NCBI GenBank assembly: GCA_012523875.1
Contig: JAAYSW010000029.1
Span: forward strand, 1 to 34,948
DNA: 34,948 nt
Source of the DNA: Clostridiales bacterium
Lineage (GTDB): Bacteria; Bacillota; Clostridia; Oscillospirales; Ruminococcaceae
Direction of reading: 5' to 3'
Shown: piece after piece, positions 7,642 through 15,061 of the stretch
Numbering within the stretch: the stretch's first letter is position 1
How the letters are laid out: each line of letters begins with the position of its first letter
Translations under genes and position numbers: made by a program
Notes under the pieces: model-generated
What the model was told of the DNA's origin: nothing
The model's input: the letters and a program-made list of their open reading frames with translations, nothing else
Database searches by the model: none

Positions 7642-8274
7642 TTAAAGAGGGGAAATATCCTCGCTAGTAAACGTGAATGTTATTGTATCTCCCGTTACAC
7701 CTTTCTCTGGATAAATGCTAATTTTCATTTCAGTAAAATCCAAGGGTGCTTCCGCATAGGCATACCCCGTTAGTGTAGTGCCAGCCATAACTGAATCCGC
7801 AAATGGCGAAATATCTTTAATCTCCCTTAATGCTGCCGTAACAGCACGGCTACTTGTGAAAGCACCTTTTAATTCCTTGCCATTTTCATGCAATGTAAAA
7901 TTAGAAATTACAGTCATACCTAAATTTTCTTGAGAGTTATTTTCAATTGTAAAAACAAATGCATAATAACCCTTATCGCCATCTTTTTCAGCTCCAACCC
8001 TATGTACCTTATCAAGCCTTATGCTGATTTCATCTTTATAGACAACTGATTCACCAATAACAGCAGAAATATCTTCTCCTGGAAGCGTTGTTTCTTCCTT
8101 TTTGGAACTAGTTTTGCTATCGCTATCCTTAGTTCCCTCTTGCTGATTTTGGCTTTTTGAATTTGTTGGCTCAAGCTTTTCTAAAGACTCTTTACCCTTA
8201 GAACATCCTGTAAGTGGTGTGGTAAACAATGTAGTAGCAATTGTAATAATAACCACTTTTTTTATTATTCCCAT
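7642..8274 (-). CDS. Lipoprotein with DUF4352-like Ig-fold domain
   Basis: A predicted lipoprotein of 210 residues. From the ATG at 8274 the signal peptide reads MGIIKK plus a hydrophobic core and the lipobox LTGC, with Cys24 as lipidation site. A low-complexity Ser/Lys/Glu/Gln linker follows (about residues 25-65). The C-terminal domain, with stretches such as YYAFVFTIENNSQENLGM and TLTGYAYAE, resembles the DUF4352 immunoglobulin-like fold common in Firmicute lipoproteins; this is a pattern judgement. The frame extends to 8301, but GGAGG lies between the outer ATG and the ATG at 8274, so the inner start is chosen. Function unknown. Confidence 0.8.
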   Translation of the reverse strand: MGIIKKVVIITIATTLFTTPLTGCSKGKESLEKLEPTNSKSQNQQEGTKDSDSKTSSKKEETTLPGEDISAVIGESVVYKDEISIRLDKVHRVGAEKDGDKGYYAFVFTIENNSQENLGMTVISNFTLHENGKELKGAFTSSRAVTAALREIKDISPFADSVMAGTTLTGYAYAEAPLDFTEMKISIYPEKGVTGDTITFTFTSEDISPL

Positions 8275-8444
8275 TTTAAATCCTCCATATTTATCTGTCA
8301 TAATTTAATTTATATTTTAAATTTTATCCATAATGAATTTAACTATAGTTGTTTTAATGCCCTGAAACATCCCCCTCACCCTATAATTTGAGGTTTAATT
8401 CCATAAACAAAATAACAAACATAGTTTTCATTAATCTCTTTTAT

Positions 8445-8473
8445 AATATAACATTTTTTAAAGGCTTTTGCAA
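8445..8473 (-). promoter_or_regulatory. Candidate promoter of the DUF4352-like lipoprotein gene
   Basis: Minus strand TTGCAA (8468-8473), a 17-bp spacer and TATATT (8445-8450) with a TG one base upstream (extended -10). It implies an untranslated leader of roughly 165 bases (8275-8438), longer than usual, containing a small CCTCA/TGAGG hairpin but no riboswitch I recognise. Confidence 0.6.
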
Positions 8474-8523
8474 GAGGTTTTTTATAGAATACTAAGTTTA
8501 TTTTTTAATACTTAAAAAAAATA

Positions 8524-8563
8524 TTTTTAAAAAATACCCCTAAGCCAAATGGGCTTAGAGGTA
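8524..8563 (-). terminator. Terminator of the ferredoxin gene
   Basis: A 12-bp stem with one G-U pair (8552-8563 with 8535-8546) and a 5-base loop is followed on the minus strand by ATTTTTTAAAAA. It lies just after the ferredoxin stop codon. Confidence 0.9.
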
Positions 8564-8576
8564 CCTTTATGTATCT

Positions 8577-8747
8577 TTATGCTGGGTTAGGAGCTGAAAC
8601 TGGACAAACATCAGCACAAGCGCCACAATCAATACATTGTTCTGCATCGATTACATATATTTCATCACCAGCCGAAATACAATTTACTGGACATTCGCTT
8701 TCACAAGCACCACAATTAATGCAGTCCTCATTAATTTTGTATGCCAT
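8577..8747 (-). CDS. 2[4Fe-4S] ferredoxin, clostridial type
   Basis: A small electron carrier of 56 residues. Two cluster motifs are visible: Cys9-x2-Cys12-x2-Cys15-x3-Cys19-Pro and Cys38-x2-Cys41-x2-Cys44-x3-Cys48-Pro, the pattern of the 8-iron ferredoxins that shuttle electrons for pyruvate:ferredoxin oxidoreductase, hydrogenase and similar enzymes in anaerobes. The ATG at 8747 has GGAGG nine bases upstream. It is monocistronic, with its own promoter and a strong terminator. A plus-strand frame covering the same bases is its antisense shadow. An abundant ferredoxin fits an anaerobic, fermentative lifestyle. Confidence 0.97.
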   Translation of the reverse strand: MAYKINEDCINCGACESECPVNCISAGDEIYVIDAEQCIDCGACADVCPVSAPNPA

Positions 8748-8774
8748 ATCTATACACCTCCAAATGTTTTAAGG

Positions 8775-8791
8775 GTAGATATTTTATCTAC
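8775..8791. promoter_or_regulatory. Palindrome at the ferredoxin transcription start
   Basis: GTAGATA (8775-8781), three bases, then TATCTAC (8785-8791) form a perfect 7-bp inverted repeat. It covers about +1 to +17 of the predicted ferredoxin transcript, so it could be an operator or a 5' stabilising hairpin. Confidence 0.5.
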
Positions 8792-8798
8792 TATACTC

Positions 8799-8826
8799 AT
8801 TTTAACACAATTTTATAAAAAATCAA
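8799..8826 (-). promoter_or_regulatory. Candidate promoter of the ferredoxin gene
   Basis: Minus strand TTGATT (8821-8826), 16-bp spacer and TAAAAT (8799-8804), followed by the palindrome at 8775-8791 and the ferredoxin start at 8747. Confidence 0.55.
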
Positions 8827-8860
8827 TAGTATATTTTAAAAACACTGAAAAAAATATATT

Positions 8861-9691
8861 TTAATTTAATTTCAAGAGCCTTTTGGCATTCTTATATAAT
8901 ATATTATTCCTGTCCTCACTCGTTAAATCTAATCTTTCAACAAGTGAAACTATATTTTGTGGAGAATCCCAAGGCATATCACTTGCAAAAAGTATGCGGT
9001 TTGAGCCATGCTTTTTTATCATTCTTTCCGCTTGCTCGTCACCTAGATAGCCTGTGACCGTTGATAAATCAAAATACAAATTTTCTCCTCTTCCAATAAG
9101 ATATTCCTCAACCATATCCCATTCTAGCATTCCTCCAAAATGTGCTAAAACCATCGTTATATTAGGCAATGCATCCAAAACCTTTGAAAAGGCATCAGGC
9201 ATAGCATGTACTTTTTTCGGCGAAATCGGATCAAACCCTGCATGAAAAATAATAGGTAAACCTAACTCTATACACTTCTCATAAATAGGAAATAAACGCT
9301 CCTCATCTACGAAGAAATTCTGATAATCAGGGTGCAGCTTTACCCCATAAAGACCCAATTCCTTTATCCGCTCCAATTCATCAAGTGCATCATCTGCATC
9401 GGGGTGAACGCTACCGAACGGAATTATTCTATCCGATTCCGATTCCTTTGCCCAGTTATTAACAACCCTTTGCTGTGATGGTTTAGTTGCTATCGGCAAA
9501 AGGACCCCCTTATCTATTGAAAACTTATCCATTTTTTTTATTAAATCCTTTAATGTGCCATCTGTGCAAGGCAAAATATTAGCTGTTTTCGGCAAATATT
9601 CTGTTGCATCCAATAATGTTTTTTCAAGTCGTCCCATTGCTCTTTCCACAATTTTATCAGAAAAGGCATGAACATGAAAGTCTATAACCAT
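8861..9691 (-). CDS. Metal-dependent amidohydrolase (COG2159/amidohydrolase_2 family)
   Basis: A predicted TIM-barrel hydrolase or decarboxylase of 276 residues. The metal-binding HxH occurs right at the start (MVIDFHVHAF). Further expected ligands appear in KLHPDYQ, IIFHAGFD, VLAHFGGML and LFASDMPWD, in the usual order for the amidohydrolase_2 family. The substrate is unknown; relatives include 2-amino-3-carboxymuconate semialdehyde decarboxylase-type and uncharacterised enzymes. The frame opens at a TTG at 9703, but the ATG at 9691 begins directly at the conserved strand and is preferred, with a GGTG-type weak ribosome-binding site. It is transcribed divergently from the small RDAC-like gene. 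Confidence 0.85.
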   Translation of the reverse strand: MVIDFHVHAFSDKIVERAMGRLEKTLLDATEYLPKTANILPCTDGTLKDLIKKMDKFSIDKGVLLPIATKPSQQRVVNNWAKESESDRIIPFGSVHPDADDALDELERIKELGLYGVKLHPDYQNFFVDEERLFPIYEKCIELGLPIIFHAGFDPISPKKVHAMPDAFSKVLDALPNITMVLAHFGGMLEWDMVEEYLIGRGENLYFDLSTVTGYLGDEQAERMIKKHGSNRILFASDMPWDSPQNIVSLVERLDLTSEDRNNILYKNAKRLLKLN

Positions 9692-9751
9692 TTTAATCAC
9701 CAATCCTTATCTTGTAATATTATCACACTTACTAAGAAAATACAATACTAA

Positions 9752-9780
9752 TTGATATAAATGTGGTAAAATGGTATAAT
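9752..9780 (+). promoter_or_regulatory. Promoter of the RDAC-like gene
   Basis: TTGATA (9752-9757), a 17-bp spacer and a perfect TATAAT (9775-9780) preceded by TGG (extended -10), 26 bp before the start codon. Confidence 0.85.
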
Positions 9781-9805
9781 AACTACAAGGATAAGGAGGT
9801 TGCTT

Positions 9806-10039
9806 ATGAAAACTATTACTTTTCAGGAGCTTATTGAGCTGAATAATATGCTTGAGGAGAATGATTTACAGGTAAAAATTCACATTAGGGATTCTTGCGG
9901 AGGACAGGCTTTCTGGATTAATAAGCTTGATAGCACCAATATTCCAACAGAAGTTTATGAGGTGCTTGAAAAGTTTTTTAACCAGAGAAACATTGACATT
10001 AGTTTCAATAATAAAAAAACAGAATTTTGGTCTAAATAG
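9806..10039 (+). CDS. Small RDAC-family-like protein
   Basis: A 77-residue protein containing IRDSCGGQAFWI. This resembles the RD-A/S-CG-GQ signature of a small uncharacterised Firmicute family known to me as RDAC proteins; here the Ala is Ser. It has no membrane segment or signal peptide and is probably cytoplasmic. The frame begins with a TTG at 9800, but AGGAGG sits 6 bases before the ATG at 9806, which decides the start. It has a strong promoter of its own and converges with fba, sharing the terminator. Function unknown. Confidence 0.8.
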   Translation: MKTITFQELIELNNMLEENDLQVKIHIRDSCGGQAFWINKLDSTNIPTEVYEVLEKFFNQRNIDISFNNKKTEFWSK

Positions 10040-10075
10040 CTAAAATTATATTAAATATTTTAGATTATTAAGCCA

Positions 10076-10110
10076 GTTAAAAAAGCGAATGTAATAATCT
10101 ACATTCGCTT
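10076..10110. terminator. Terminator of fba, shared with the converging small gene
   Basis: An 11-bp perfect stem (10083-10093 with 10100-10110) with a 6-base loop. The T-run (TTTTTTAACTGG) follows on the minus strand, so it mainly serves fba. On the plus side the tail is weaker (ATATGCTTTATT). Confidence 0.85.
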
Positions 10111-10128
10111 ATATGCTTTATTACTAAT

Positions 10129-10992
10129 TTAAGCCTTATTAACAGAGCCGAATAACTCCATTTTTTCCTTAACTGCATCCTTAATTGCATTAAACCCAGG
10201 TTCAAGCAGCTTTCTTGGGTCAAAGCCCTTACCCACTAAGTCTTTGCCTTCCTCAATATATTTTCTTGTTGCCTGTTGGAACGCCCATTGGCACTCTGTA
10301 TTAACATTAATTTTTGCAACCCCTAGTGAGATTGCTTTTTTTATCATCTCTTCTGAAATTCCTGTTCCACCATGTAAAACTAATGGCATATCACCAGTTT
10401 TCGCCTTTATTGCCTCAAGGGTATCAAAATTTAAACCCTCCCAATTATCAGGATACTGACCGTGAATATTACCGATTCCAGCAGCAAGCATTGTAACTCC
10501 CAAATCAGCAATTGCTTTACATTCCTCAGGGTCAGCTTGCTCACCAGTTCCAACAACACCGTCCTCTTCACCACCGATAGAGCCTACTTCTGCTTCAATT
10601 GATAATCCTTTTTCATTGCAAACTTCAACCAATTCTTTTGTTTTAGCAATGTTTTCTTCAATATCATAATGCGAGCCATCAAACATTACTGATGAAAACC
10701 CAGCATCTATGCAAGCTTTTGCTCCCTCAAATGAACCGTGGTCAAGATGTAGTGAAACTGGAACAGTTATATTCAACTCCTCAAGCATACCATTCACCAT
10801 ACCAACTACTGTTTTATAGCCCCCCATATATTTACCCGCACCTTCGGAAACACCTAAAATAACAGGTGAATTCATTTCTTGAGCGGTTAACAATACAGCC
10901 TTTGTCCATTCAAGGTTGTTTATATTAAACTGACCTACCGCATATTTACCATCCCTTGCTTTATTAAGCATATCCTTTGCTGATACCAACAT
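10129..10992 (-). CDS. fba: Class II fructose-1,6-bisphosphate aldolase
   Basis: Zinc-dependent aldolase that splits fructose 1,6-bisphosphate into dihydroxyacetone phosphate and glyceraldehyde 3-phosphate in glycolysis. The 287-residue length is that of the Bacillus FbaA type. Visible are SLHLDHG (catalytic Asp and zinc His), EAEVGSIGGEEDG, GNIHGQY (zinc His), LHGGTGI (zinc His and phosphate loop) and KINVNTE (phosphate binding). GGAG lies 11 bases before the ATG. It is a single gene with a near-perfect promoter, as expected for an abundant enzyme. A tagatose-bisphosphate aldolase is the main alternative in this family, but the EAEVG-GGEEDG loop fits FbaA. Confidence 0.95.
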   Translation of the reverse strand: MLVSAKDMLNKARDGKYAVGQFNINNLEWTKAVLLTAQEMNSPVILGVSEGAGKYMGGYKTVVGMVNGMLEELNITVPVSLHLDHGSFEGAKACIDAGFSSVMFDGSHYDIEENIAKTKELVEVCNEKGLSIEAEVGSIGGEEDGVVGTGEQADPEECKAIADLGVTMLAAGIGNIHGQYPDNWEGLNFDTLEAIKAKTGDMPLVLHGGTGISEEMIKKAISLGVAKINVNTECQWAFQQATRKYIEEGKDLVGKGFDPRKLLEPGFNAIKDAVKEKMELFGSVNKA

Positions 10993-11053
10993 ATTTTAGT
11001 CCTCCAGATTTTATTTTAATGTTATTGCAAAAAGCACTAACTCTTATTGAATT

Positions 11054-11082
11054 ATTATAACTCATTTTATTAAAAATTGCAA
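11054..11082 (-). promoter_or_regulatory. Promoter of fba
   Basis: Minus strand TTGCAA (11077-11082), a 17-bp spacer and a perfect TATAAT (11054-11059), about 60 bp before the start codon. Confidence 0.85.
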
Positions 11083-11105
11083 TAAGTTTGACGAAAATTT
11101 ATCAA

Positions 11106-11852
11106 TTATTTTCTTCTAAATATTATTTCCGTCTCAAAACAGGGCTTATCGCATATTTTACCAATTAGGATTACCTTGTTTTCTTCTATCTCCCCATAAA
11201 TATCAATTATATCTCCTAGAATTGCTTCACTAATAAAGTTAATTCGAAAGTTTTCAACGTTCTGTTCAAAGAGTTGTTGAGAAATTACATCAACAGCCAT
11301 ATCTGCATAATTTCCGTTGTATACATGCCCGTTTCCATCTAAATCGCTTAATCGTACTTCTCTTTTTCCTAAAACATTAAGATTTTTACTAGAAATCTTA
11401 CCTATATCAAGGGCCTTACATTCCCTATCCATTATTTGCGGCATATTATATGGGAAGTTTTTTGGTTTAATTATATGCCTTGTCTTAGGATTTACTAATA
11501 CCCAACCAGCAGTTCCCTCCACATATTTTCGTCCTCCTCCTGCACCTCTTATTTCAAAACCTCTTAAAAACATAGCTCCCCTCTTACCTTTTTCCCAAGT
11601 GCTACTAAGTAGTTTATCTTGATTTTTTGGGTACTCAAATATATGAAAACTAACTTTTGATACAAGAAAAACCATGCCATTTTCCCATAGAAACTCGTGA
11701 GATAGACCCTTTTCTGTATAGTCATGCCCTGCAAGTTCAGCTGATAATTTCAGTATTTCCGATAGTTTAAGACGATTTTTATAGTCACATTCATAAAAAT
11801 ACACCCTCTTGCTATCAAATGTTTCACTTATATTTGTTATAATCTCGCCCAT
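11106..11852 (-). CDS. Acyl-ACP thioesterase (FatA/FatB-like double hot-dog)
   Basis: Predicted to hydrolyse acyl-acyl carrier protein and release free fatty acids. At 248 residues it fits bacterial members of the acyl-ACP thioesterase family, made of two hot-dog domains. The first contains YFYECDYKNRLKLSEILKLSAELAGHDY. The second carries the motif DLDGNGHVYNGNYADM, in which Asn174 and His176 correspond to the catalytic Asn-x-His of plant FatA/FatB. The ATG has GGAGG 7 bases upstream. It lies downstream of serS with a hairpin in the 83-bp gap. Chain-length preference cannot be read from sequence. Confidence 0.88.
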   Translation of the reverse strand: MGEIITNISETFDSKRVYFYECDYKNRLKLSEILKLSAELAGHDYTEKGLSHEFLWENGMVFLVSKVSFHIFEYPKNQDKLLSSTWEKGKRGAMFLRGFEIRGAGGGRKYVEGTAGWVLVNPKTRHIIKPKNFPYNMPQIMDRECKALDIGKISSKNLNVLGKREVRLSDLDGNGHVYNGNYADMAVDVISQQLFEQNVENFRINFISEAILGDIIDIYGEIEENKVILIGKICDKPCFETEIIFRRK

Positions 11853-11872
11853 TTTAATGCCTCCAAAATCTG

Positions 11873-11907
11873 AAAGGATACCCTTTTCTAACGAATTGGT
11901 ATCCTTT
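11873..11907 (-). terminator. Hairpin between serS and the thioesterase gene, possible weak terminator
   Basis: A perfect 10-bp stem (11898-11907 with 11873-11882) around a 15-base loop lies 28 bp after the serS stop codon. The downstream T-content (CAGATTTT) is poor, so it may only partly terminate, or it may act as a leader hairpin of the thioesterase mRNA. Confidence 0.45.
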
Positions 11908-11935
11908 CTTATTATATTGTCTCTTTTTTATGCAA

Positions 11936-13207
11936 TTACTTAATGATATTCACACCCATATATGGCACTAGGACTTCAGGAATTGTGATGCTACCATCGG
12001 CATTTTGATAATTTTCCAGGATTGCTGCAACAGTCCTCCCAACAGCAAGCCCAGAACCATTCAGCGTATGCACAAACTGTGCCTTATCCTTAGAATTATT
12101 TTTATAGCGAATACCAGCACGCCTTGCCTGATAGTCTAGGAAGTTTGAGCAGCTAGAAATTTCTACATATCTATTATAAGATGGCATCCAAACCTCAATA
12201 TCATATGTTTTTGCACTTGAAAAACCAATATCTCCACTGCAGAGTGCAACAACTCTATAGGGTAATCCCAAGCCTTGTAAAAGTTTTTCAGCATCCTTTG
12301 TAAGACTTTCTAGTTCTTCATCAGAACTTTCTGGTGTAACAAACTTCACAAGTTCAACTTTATTAAACTGATGCTGACGAATCAACCCCCTTTGATCACG
12401 CCCCGCACTGCCAGCCTCTGCCCTAAAACAAGCTGAATAAGCACAATATTTTATTGGCAAAGAATCTGAGAACAATATTTCATCTCTATGAATATTTGTA
12501 ACAGGTACTTCAGCTGTTGGAATTAAAAAATAATCCTCATTAGCAAGCTTAAAGGCATCCTCCTCGAACTTTGGAAGTTGCCCCGTCCCCGTCATTGAAG
12601 CCCTATTTACCATGAATGGAGGGAGGATTTCTGTATAACCGCTCTCAGAATGAGAATCTAAAAAATAGTTAATAATTGCTCTTTCGAGCCTAGCACCTAG
12701 CCCCCTGTAAAAATGAAACCTTGCACCTGTAACCTTCGCTGCTACTTCGGGGTCAAGTATTGCTAAGTTTTTACCTAAATCCCAATGTGGAATGGGTTCA
12801 AAATCAAATTTAGTTGGTTCGCTATACTTCCTAACCTCAACATTTTCACTTTCATCCTTACCTATCGGAGTTGTTCCATGTGGAACATTTGGTATGGAAA
12901 GCAGCAGAAATTGTTGTTTTCTCTCCAATTCGCTAATTCTTACATCCTCTTGCTTAATTTTCTCTGAAATAATTTTCATTTGCTGCATTATTTCAGAAAT
13001 ATCCTCACCATTTTTCTTCATAAGAGGTATTTGCTTTGACACCTTATTTTGTTCTGCCTTTAACTTGTCTGTTTCAGTAGAAATTTTTCTTCTTTCAGCA
13101 TCAATTTCAAGTATTTCATCAATATAATTATCGTAATTCGTGTTCCTCGTAGCAAGTCCTTCCTTTATCTTGTCTGGTTTTTCTCTAATTATTCTAATAT
13201 CAAGCAT
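11936..13207 (-). CDS. serS: Seryl-tRNA synthetase
   Basis: Charges tRNA-Ser and tRNA-Sec with serine. The 423-residue length is standard. The N-terminal coiled-coil arm spans roughly residues 27-105 and is rich in Lys and Glu. The class II core follows, with NVPHGTTPIG after the arm, TAEVPVTN, the motif 2 region CFRAEAGSAGRDQRGLIRQHQF, and motif 3 GLAVGRTVAAILENYQ. The gene begins 15 bp after parB, so it is probably co-transcribed with parA-parB, which would explain the absence of a T-box leader. A one-mismatch parS site lies inside the gene at 12872-12887. Confidence 0.97.
   Translation of the reverse strand: MLDIRIIREKPDKIKEGLATRNTNYDNYIDEILEIDAERRKISTETDKLKAEQNKVSKQIPLMKKNGEDISEIMQQMKIISEKIKQEDVRISELERKQQFLLLSIPNVPHGTTPIGKDESENVEVRKYSEPTKFDFEPIPHWDLGKNLAILDPEVAAKVTGARFHFYRGLGARLERAIINYFLDSHSESGYTEILPPFMVNRASMTGTGQLPKFEEDAFKLANEDYFLIPTAEVPVTNIHRDEILFSDSLPIKYCAYSACFRAEAGSAGRDQRGLIRQHQFNKVELVKFVTPESSDEELESLTKDAEKLLQGLGLPYRVVALCSGDIGFSSAKTYDIEVWMPSYNRYVEISSCSNFLDYQARRAGIRYKNNSKDKAQFVHTLNGSGLAVGRTVAAILENYQNADGSITIPEVLVPYMGVNIIK
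12872..12887. promoter_or_regulatory. Candidate parS site inside serS (one mismatch)
   Basis: TGTTCCATGTGGAACA differs from the two perfect parS copies of this window by one central base (C to T). On the coding strand it encodes part of NVPHGTTP. Binding is likely but weaker; this is an inference. Confidence 0.6.
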
Positions 13208-13222
13208 ACTACATAATCTCCT

Positions 13223-14068
13223 TTAATTTTCTACTAACTTCTCCGCAATTGCTGCAAGATCTTCTTTATCATAAAACTCAAGAATCAATGCCCCTTTATT
13301 TTTTGAATAGTCGACCTTAACCCGCCTACCTAGGCGTTCATTAAGGCTTATCTCCATTTCCTTAAAGTAACTATCTATTTTATTTGGAGATTCAAATTCA
13401 GATTCTGGCTCATCTATTCTTGAAATTATTTTTTCAATTGCTCTTACCGTCAACTTATCTGCTGCAGCTTTTACTGCTAAGTCCATAAGCAAATCCTCAT
13501 CTTCAACAGAAACCAAAGCTTTAGCATGTCCAACGGTTAAATCCCCATCCTTTAGCATTTCTTGAACTTCTTTAGGCAAGTTAAGGAGCCTTAAAGAATT
13601 TGCAACTGCTGAACGAGAACGTCCAACAATCTTCGCAACAGCATCCTGCGTCATGCTATACACATCTATAAGTTCTTTATAGCCCATCGATTCCTCAATT
13701 GGATTTAGGTTTTCCCTCTGCAAATTCTCAATAAGAGAAATCTGCATTGCTTCAAGATCACTCAATTCTTGAATAACCACCGGCACTTCGTCCATTGCAA
13801 GCATCCTTGCAGCACGCCAACGCCTCTCTCCTGCAACTATCTGATAAGAATTGTCTCCAAGTGGTCTAACCAAAATTGGTTGGATCATTCCATGCTGACT
13901 TATCGATTCTGCGAGCGTTGCTATAGCTTCTTCGCTAAATCTTTTCCTTGGTTGAGAGCGATTTGGTTCTATTTCTGACATCCTCAATGTTCTTTTAACC
14001 TGTGCATCCGTACTATTATCATCAAACAAAGCATCTAATCCTAAGCCAAGACCTCCTGCTTTAACCAT
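13223..14068 (-). CDS. parB: Chromosome partitioning protein ParB (Spo0J)
   Basis: A CTP-dependent DNA clamp that loads at parS, spreads, and recruits ParA and condensin to segregate origins. The product has 281 residues. The N-terminal CTPase domain has the C-motif GERRWRA at residues 80-86 and ENLQREN near 114-120. The central helix-turn-helix (about 140-165) reads GRSRSAVANSLRLL, then TVGHAKAL. Arg152 and Gly180 lie at positions where ParB proteins have Arg and Gly, and Noc proteins have Gln and Arg, so this is the true ParB. The C terminus is the dimerisation domain. It follows parA by 19 bp and precedes serS by 15 bp. Confidence 0.96.
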   Translation of the reverse strand: MVKAGGLGLGLDALFDDNSTDAQVKRTLRMSEIEPNRSQPRKRFSEEAIATLAESISQHGMIQPILVRPLGDNSYQIVAGERRWRAARMLAMDEVPVVIQELSDLEAMQISLIENLQRENLNPIEESMGYKELIDVYSMTQDAVAKIVGRSRSAVANSLRLLNLPKEVQEMLKDGDLTVGHAKALVSVEDEDLLMDLAVKAAADKLTVRAIEKIISRIDEPESEFESPNKIDSYFKEMEISLNERLGRRVKVDYSKNKGALILEFYDKEDLAAIAEKLVEN

Positions 14069-14087
14069 GTTTCATCCTCCTCATTAA

Positions 14088-14888
14088 TTATTTTCTAGAA
14101 AAAAATCTTTTTTTCTCTTTCCTAATAGGTGCTTCACCTAAAATTTCTAATCCTAAATTTTCATAAGCCAACGCACCTTTTGAATATCTATCATAATAAA
14201 TAACTGGTTTGCCATGGCTAGGTGCCTCAGAAATACGCACATTTCTAGGTATAGTAGTATCAAAAACTTTATCTGGGAAGTGTTTTTTCACCTCATTAAC
14301 AACCTGTTCAGATAAATTCAACCTGGAATCATACATTGTGAACAAAATACCCTCTATATCGATACCAGAATTATAATTAGCACGAACTAATTTTATGGTT
14401 TCTACTAATTGTGAAAGACCCTCTAGAGAGTAAAATTCACACTGAAGCGGAACAATTACACTATCACAGGCACATAAACCATTCAATGTAAGCAGGCTTA
14501 ACGAGGGTGGACAATCAATAAAAATGTAGTCATAATCTAATTTTATCGTTAAAAGCTGCATTTTAAGGCGATTAACTCTATTCTCAAGGTTAACCATTTC
14601 TATCTCACAACCAGCCAAATCCGGTGTAGATGGGACAACACTCACATTTCTAAATGATGTTTTTACGACGCAATTTTGAATCTTCTCTTTTCCAATAAGC
14701 ATTTCATATGCTGATGAAGTGAGCGTTTTCTTCTTTATCCCAAAGCCACTGGTGGTGTTCCCCTGTGCATCCATATCAATACAAAGCACTGTCTTGTCTT
14801 TTAATCCTAGATAAGCTGCCAGATTTACAACAGTAGTGGATTTTCCTACTCCACCTTTCTGGTTTGCAACTGCAAAAACCTTCCCCAT
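14088..14888 (-). CDS. parA: Chromosome partitioning ATPase ParA (Soj)
   Basis: A deviant Walker A ATPase that forms DNA-bound dimers, is released by ParB, moves parS regions apart, and in Bacillus regulates DnaA. It has 266 residues. The Walker A motif KGGVGKST is at residues 11-18. The DMDAQGNTTSGFG motif and FIDCPPSLSLLTLNGL (Walker B region) follow. The C-terminal tail is basic (KEKKRFFSRK). GGAGGAAT precedes the ATG. It is the first gene of parA-parB(-serS), with its own promoter and with two parS sites immediately upstream. Confidence 0.97.
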   Translation of the reverse strand: MGKVFAVANQKGGVGKSTTVVNLAAYLGLKDKTVLCIDMDAQGNTTSGFGIKKKTLTSSAYEMLIGKEKIQNCVVKTSFRNVSVVPSTPDLAGCEIEMVNLENRVNRLKMQLLTIKLDYDYIFIDCPPSLSLLTLNGLCACDSVIVPLQCEFYSLEGLSQLVETIKLVRANYNSGIDIEGILFTMYDSRLNLSEQVVNEVKKHFPDKVFDTTIPRNVRISEAPSHGKPVIYYDRYSKGALAYENLGLEILGEAPIRKEKKRFFSRK

Positions 14889-14925
14889 GGTCTATTCCTC
14901 CAATCATATTTATATTTCACGACTA

Positions 14926-14954
14926 ATTATAACATATTTCCTCAGAGAAGTAAA
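14926..14954 (-). promoter_or_regulatory. Promoter of parA-parB
   Basis: Minus strand TTTACT (14949-14954), 17-bp spacer and a perfect TATAAT (14926-14931) with a TG one base upstream (extended -10). It lies between parA and the parS pair, about 45 bp downstream of the nearer site, so ParB spreading could reach it. Confidence 0.7.
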
Positions 14955-14990
14955 CCATTTTAACTATTTATATATAATTTTAGTGGGATT

Positions 14991-15030
14991 AAATATAAAA
15001 ACAGGGTGTTCCACGTGGAACACCCTGTTT
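14991..15030 (-). terminator. Terminator of noc built around a parS site
   Basis: Bases 14999-15030 form a 32-bp perfect palindrome. As RNA on the minus strand this is a long perfect stem with a tiny loop, followed by TTTTATATTTAA, so it should terminate noc transcription. The centre of the stem is the parS sequence at 15007-15022. Confidence 0.75.
15007..15022. promoter_or_regulatory. parS site 1
   Basis: TGTTCCACGTGGAACA is a perfect 16-bp palindrome matching the ParB-binding consensus TGTTNCACGTGAAACA apart from the symmetric G/C change. It lies between parA and noc. Confidence 0.93.
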
Positions 15031-15044
15031 AAGTTTTTATAAAA

Positions 15045-15060
15045 TGTTCCACGTGGAACA
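15045..15060. promoter_or_regulatory. parS site 2
   Basis: A second, identical copy of TGTTCCACGTGGAACA, one base past the noc stop codon and 22 bp from site 1. Two adjacent copies support a ParB loading centre. Confidence 0.93.
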
Positions 15061-15061
15061 C

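Noticed and set aside
8569..8772. Plus-strand reading frame of 67 codons over the ferredoxin region
   Set aside because: It is the antisense of the ferredoxin gene; the minus frame has the perfect Cys motifs, ribosome-binding site and terminator.
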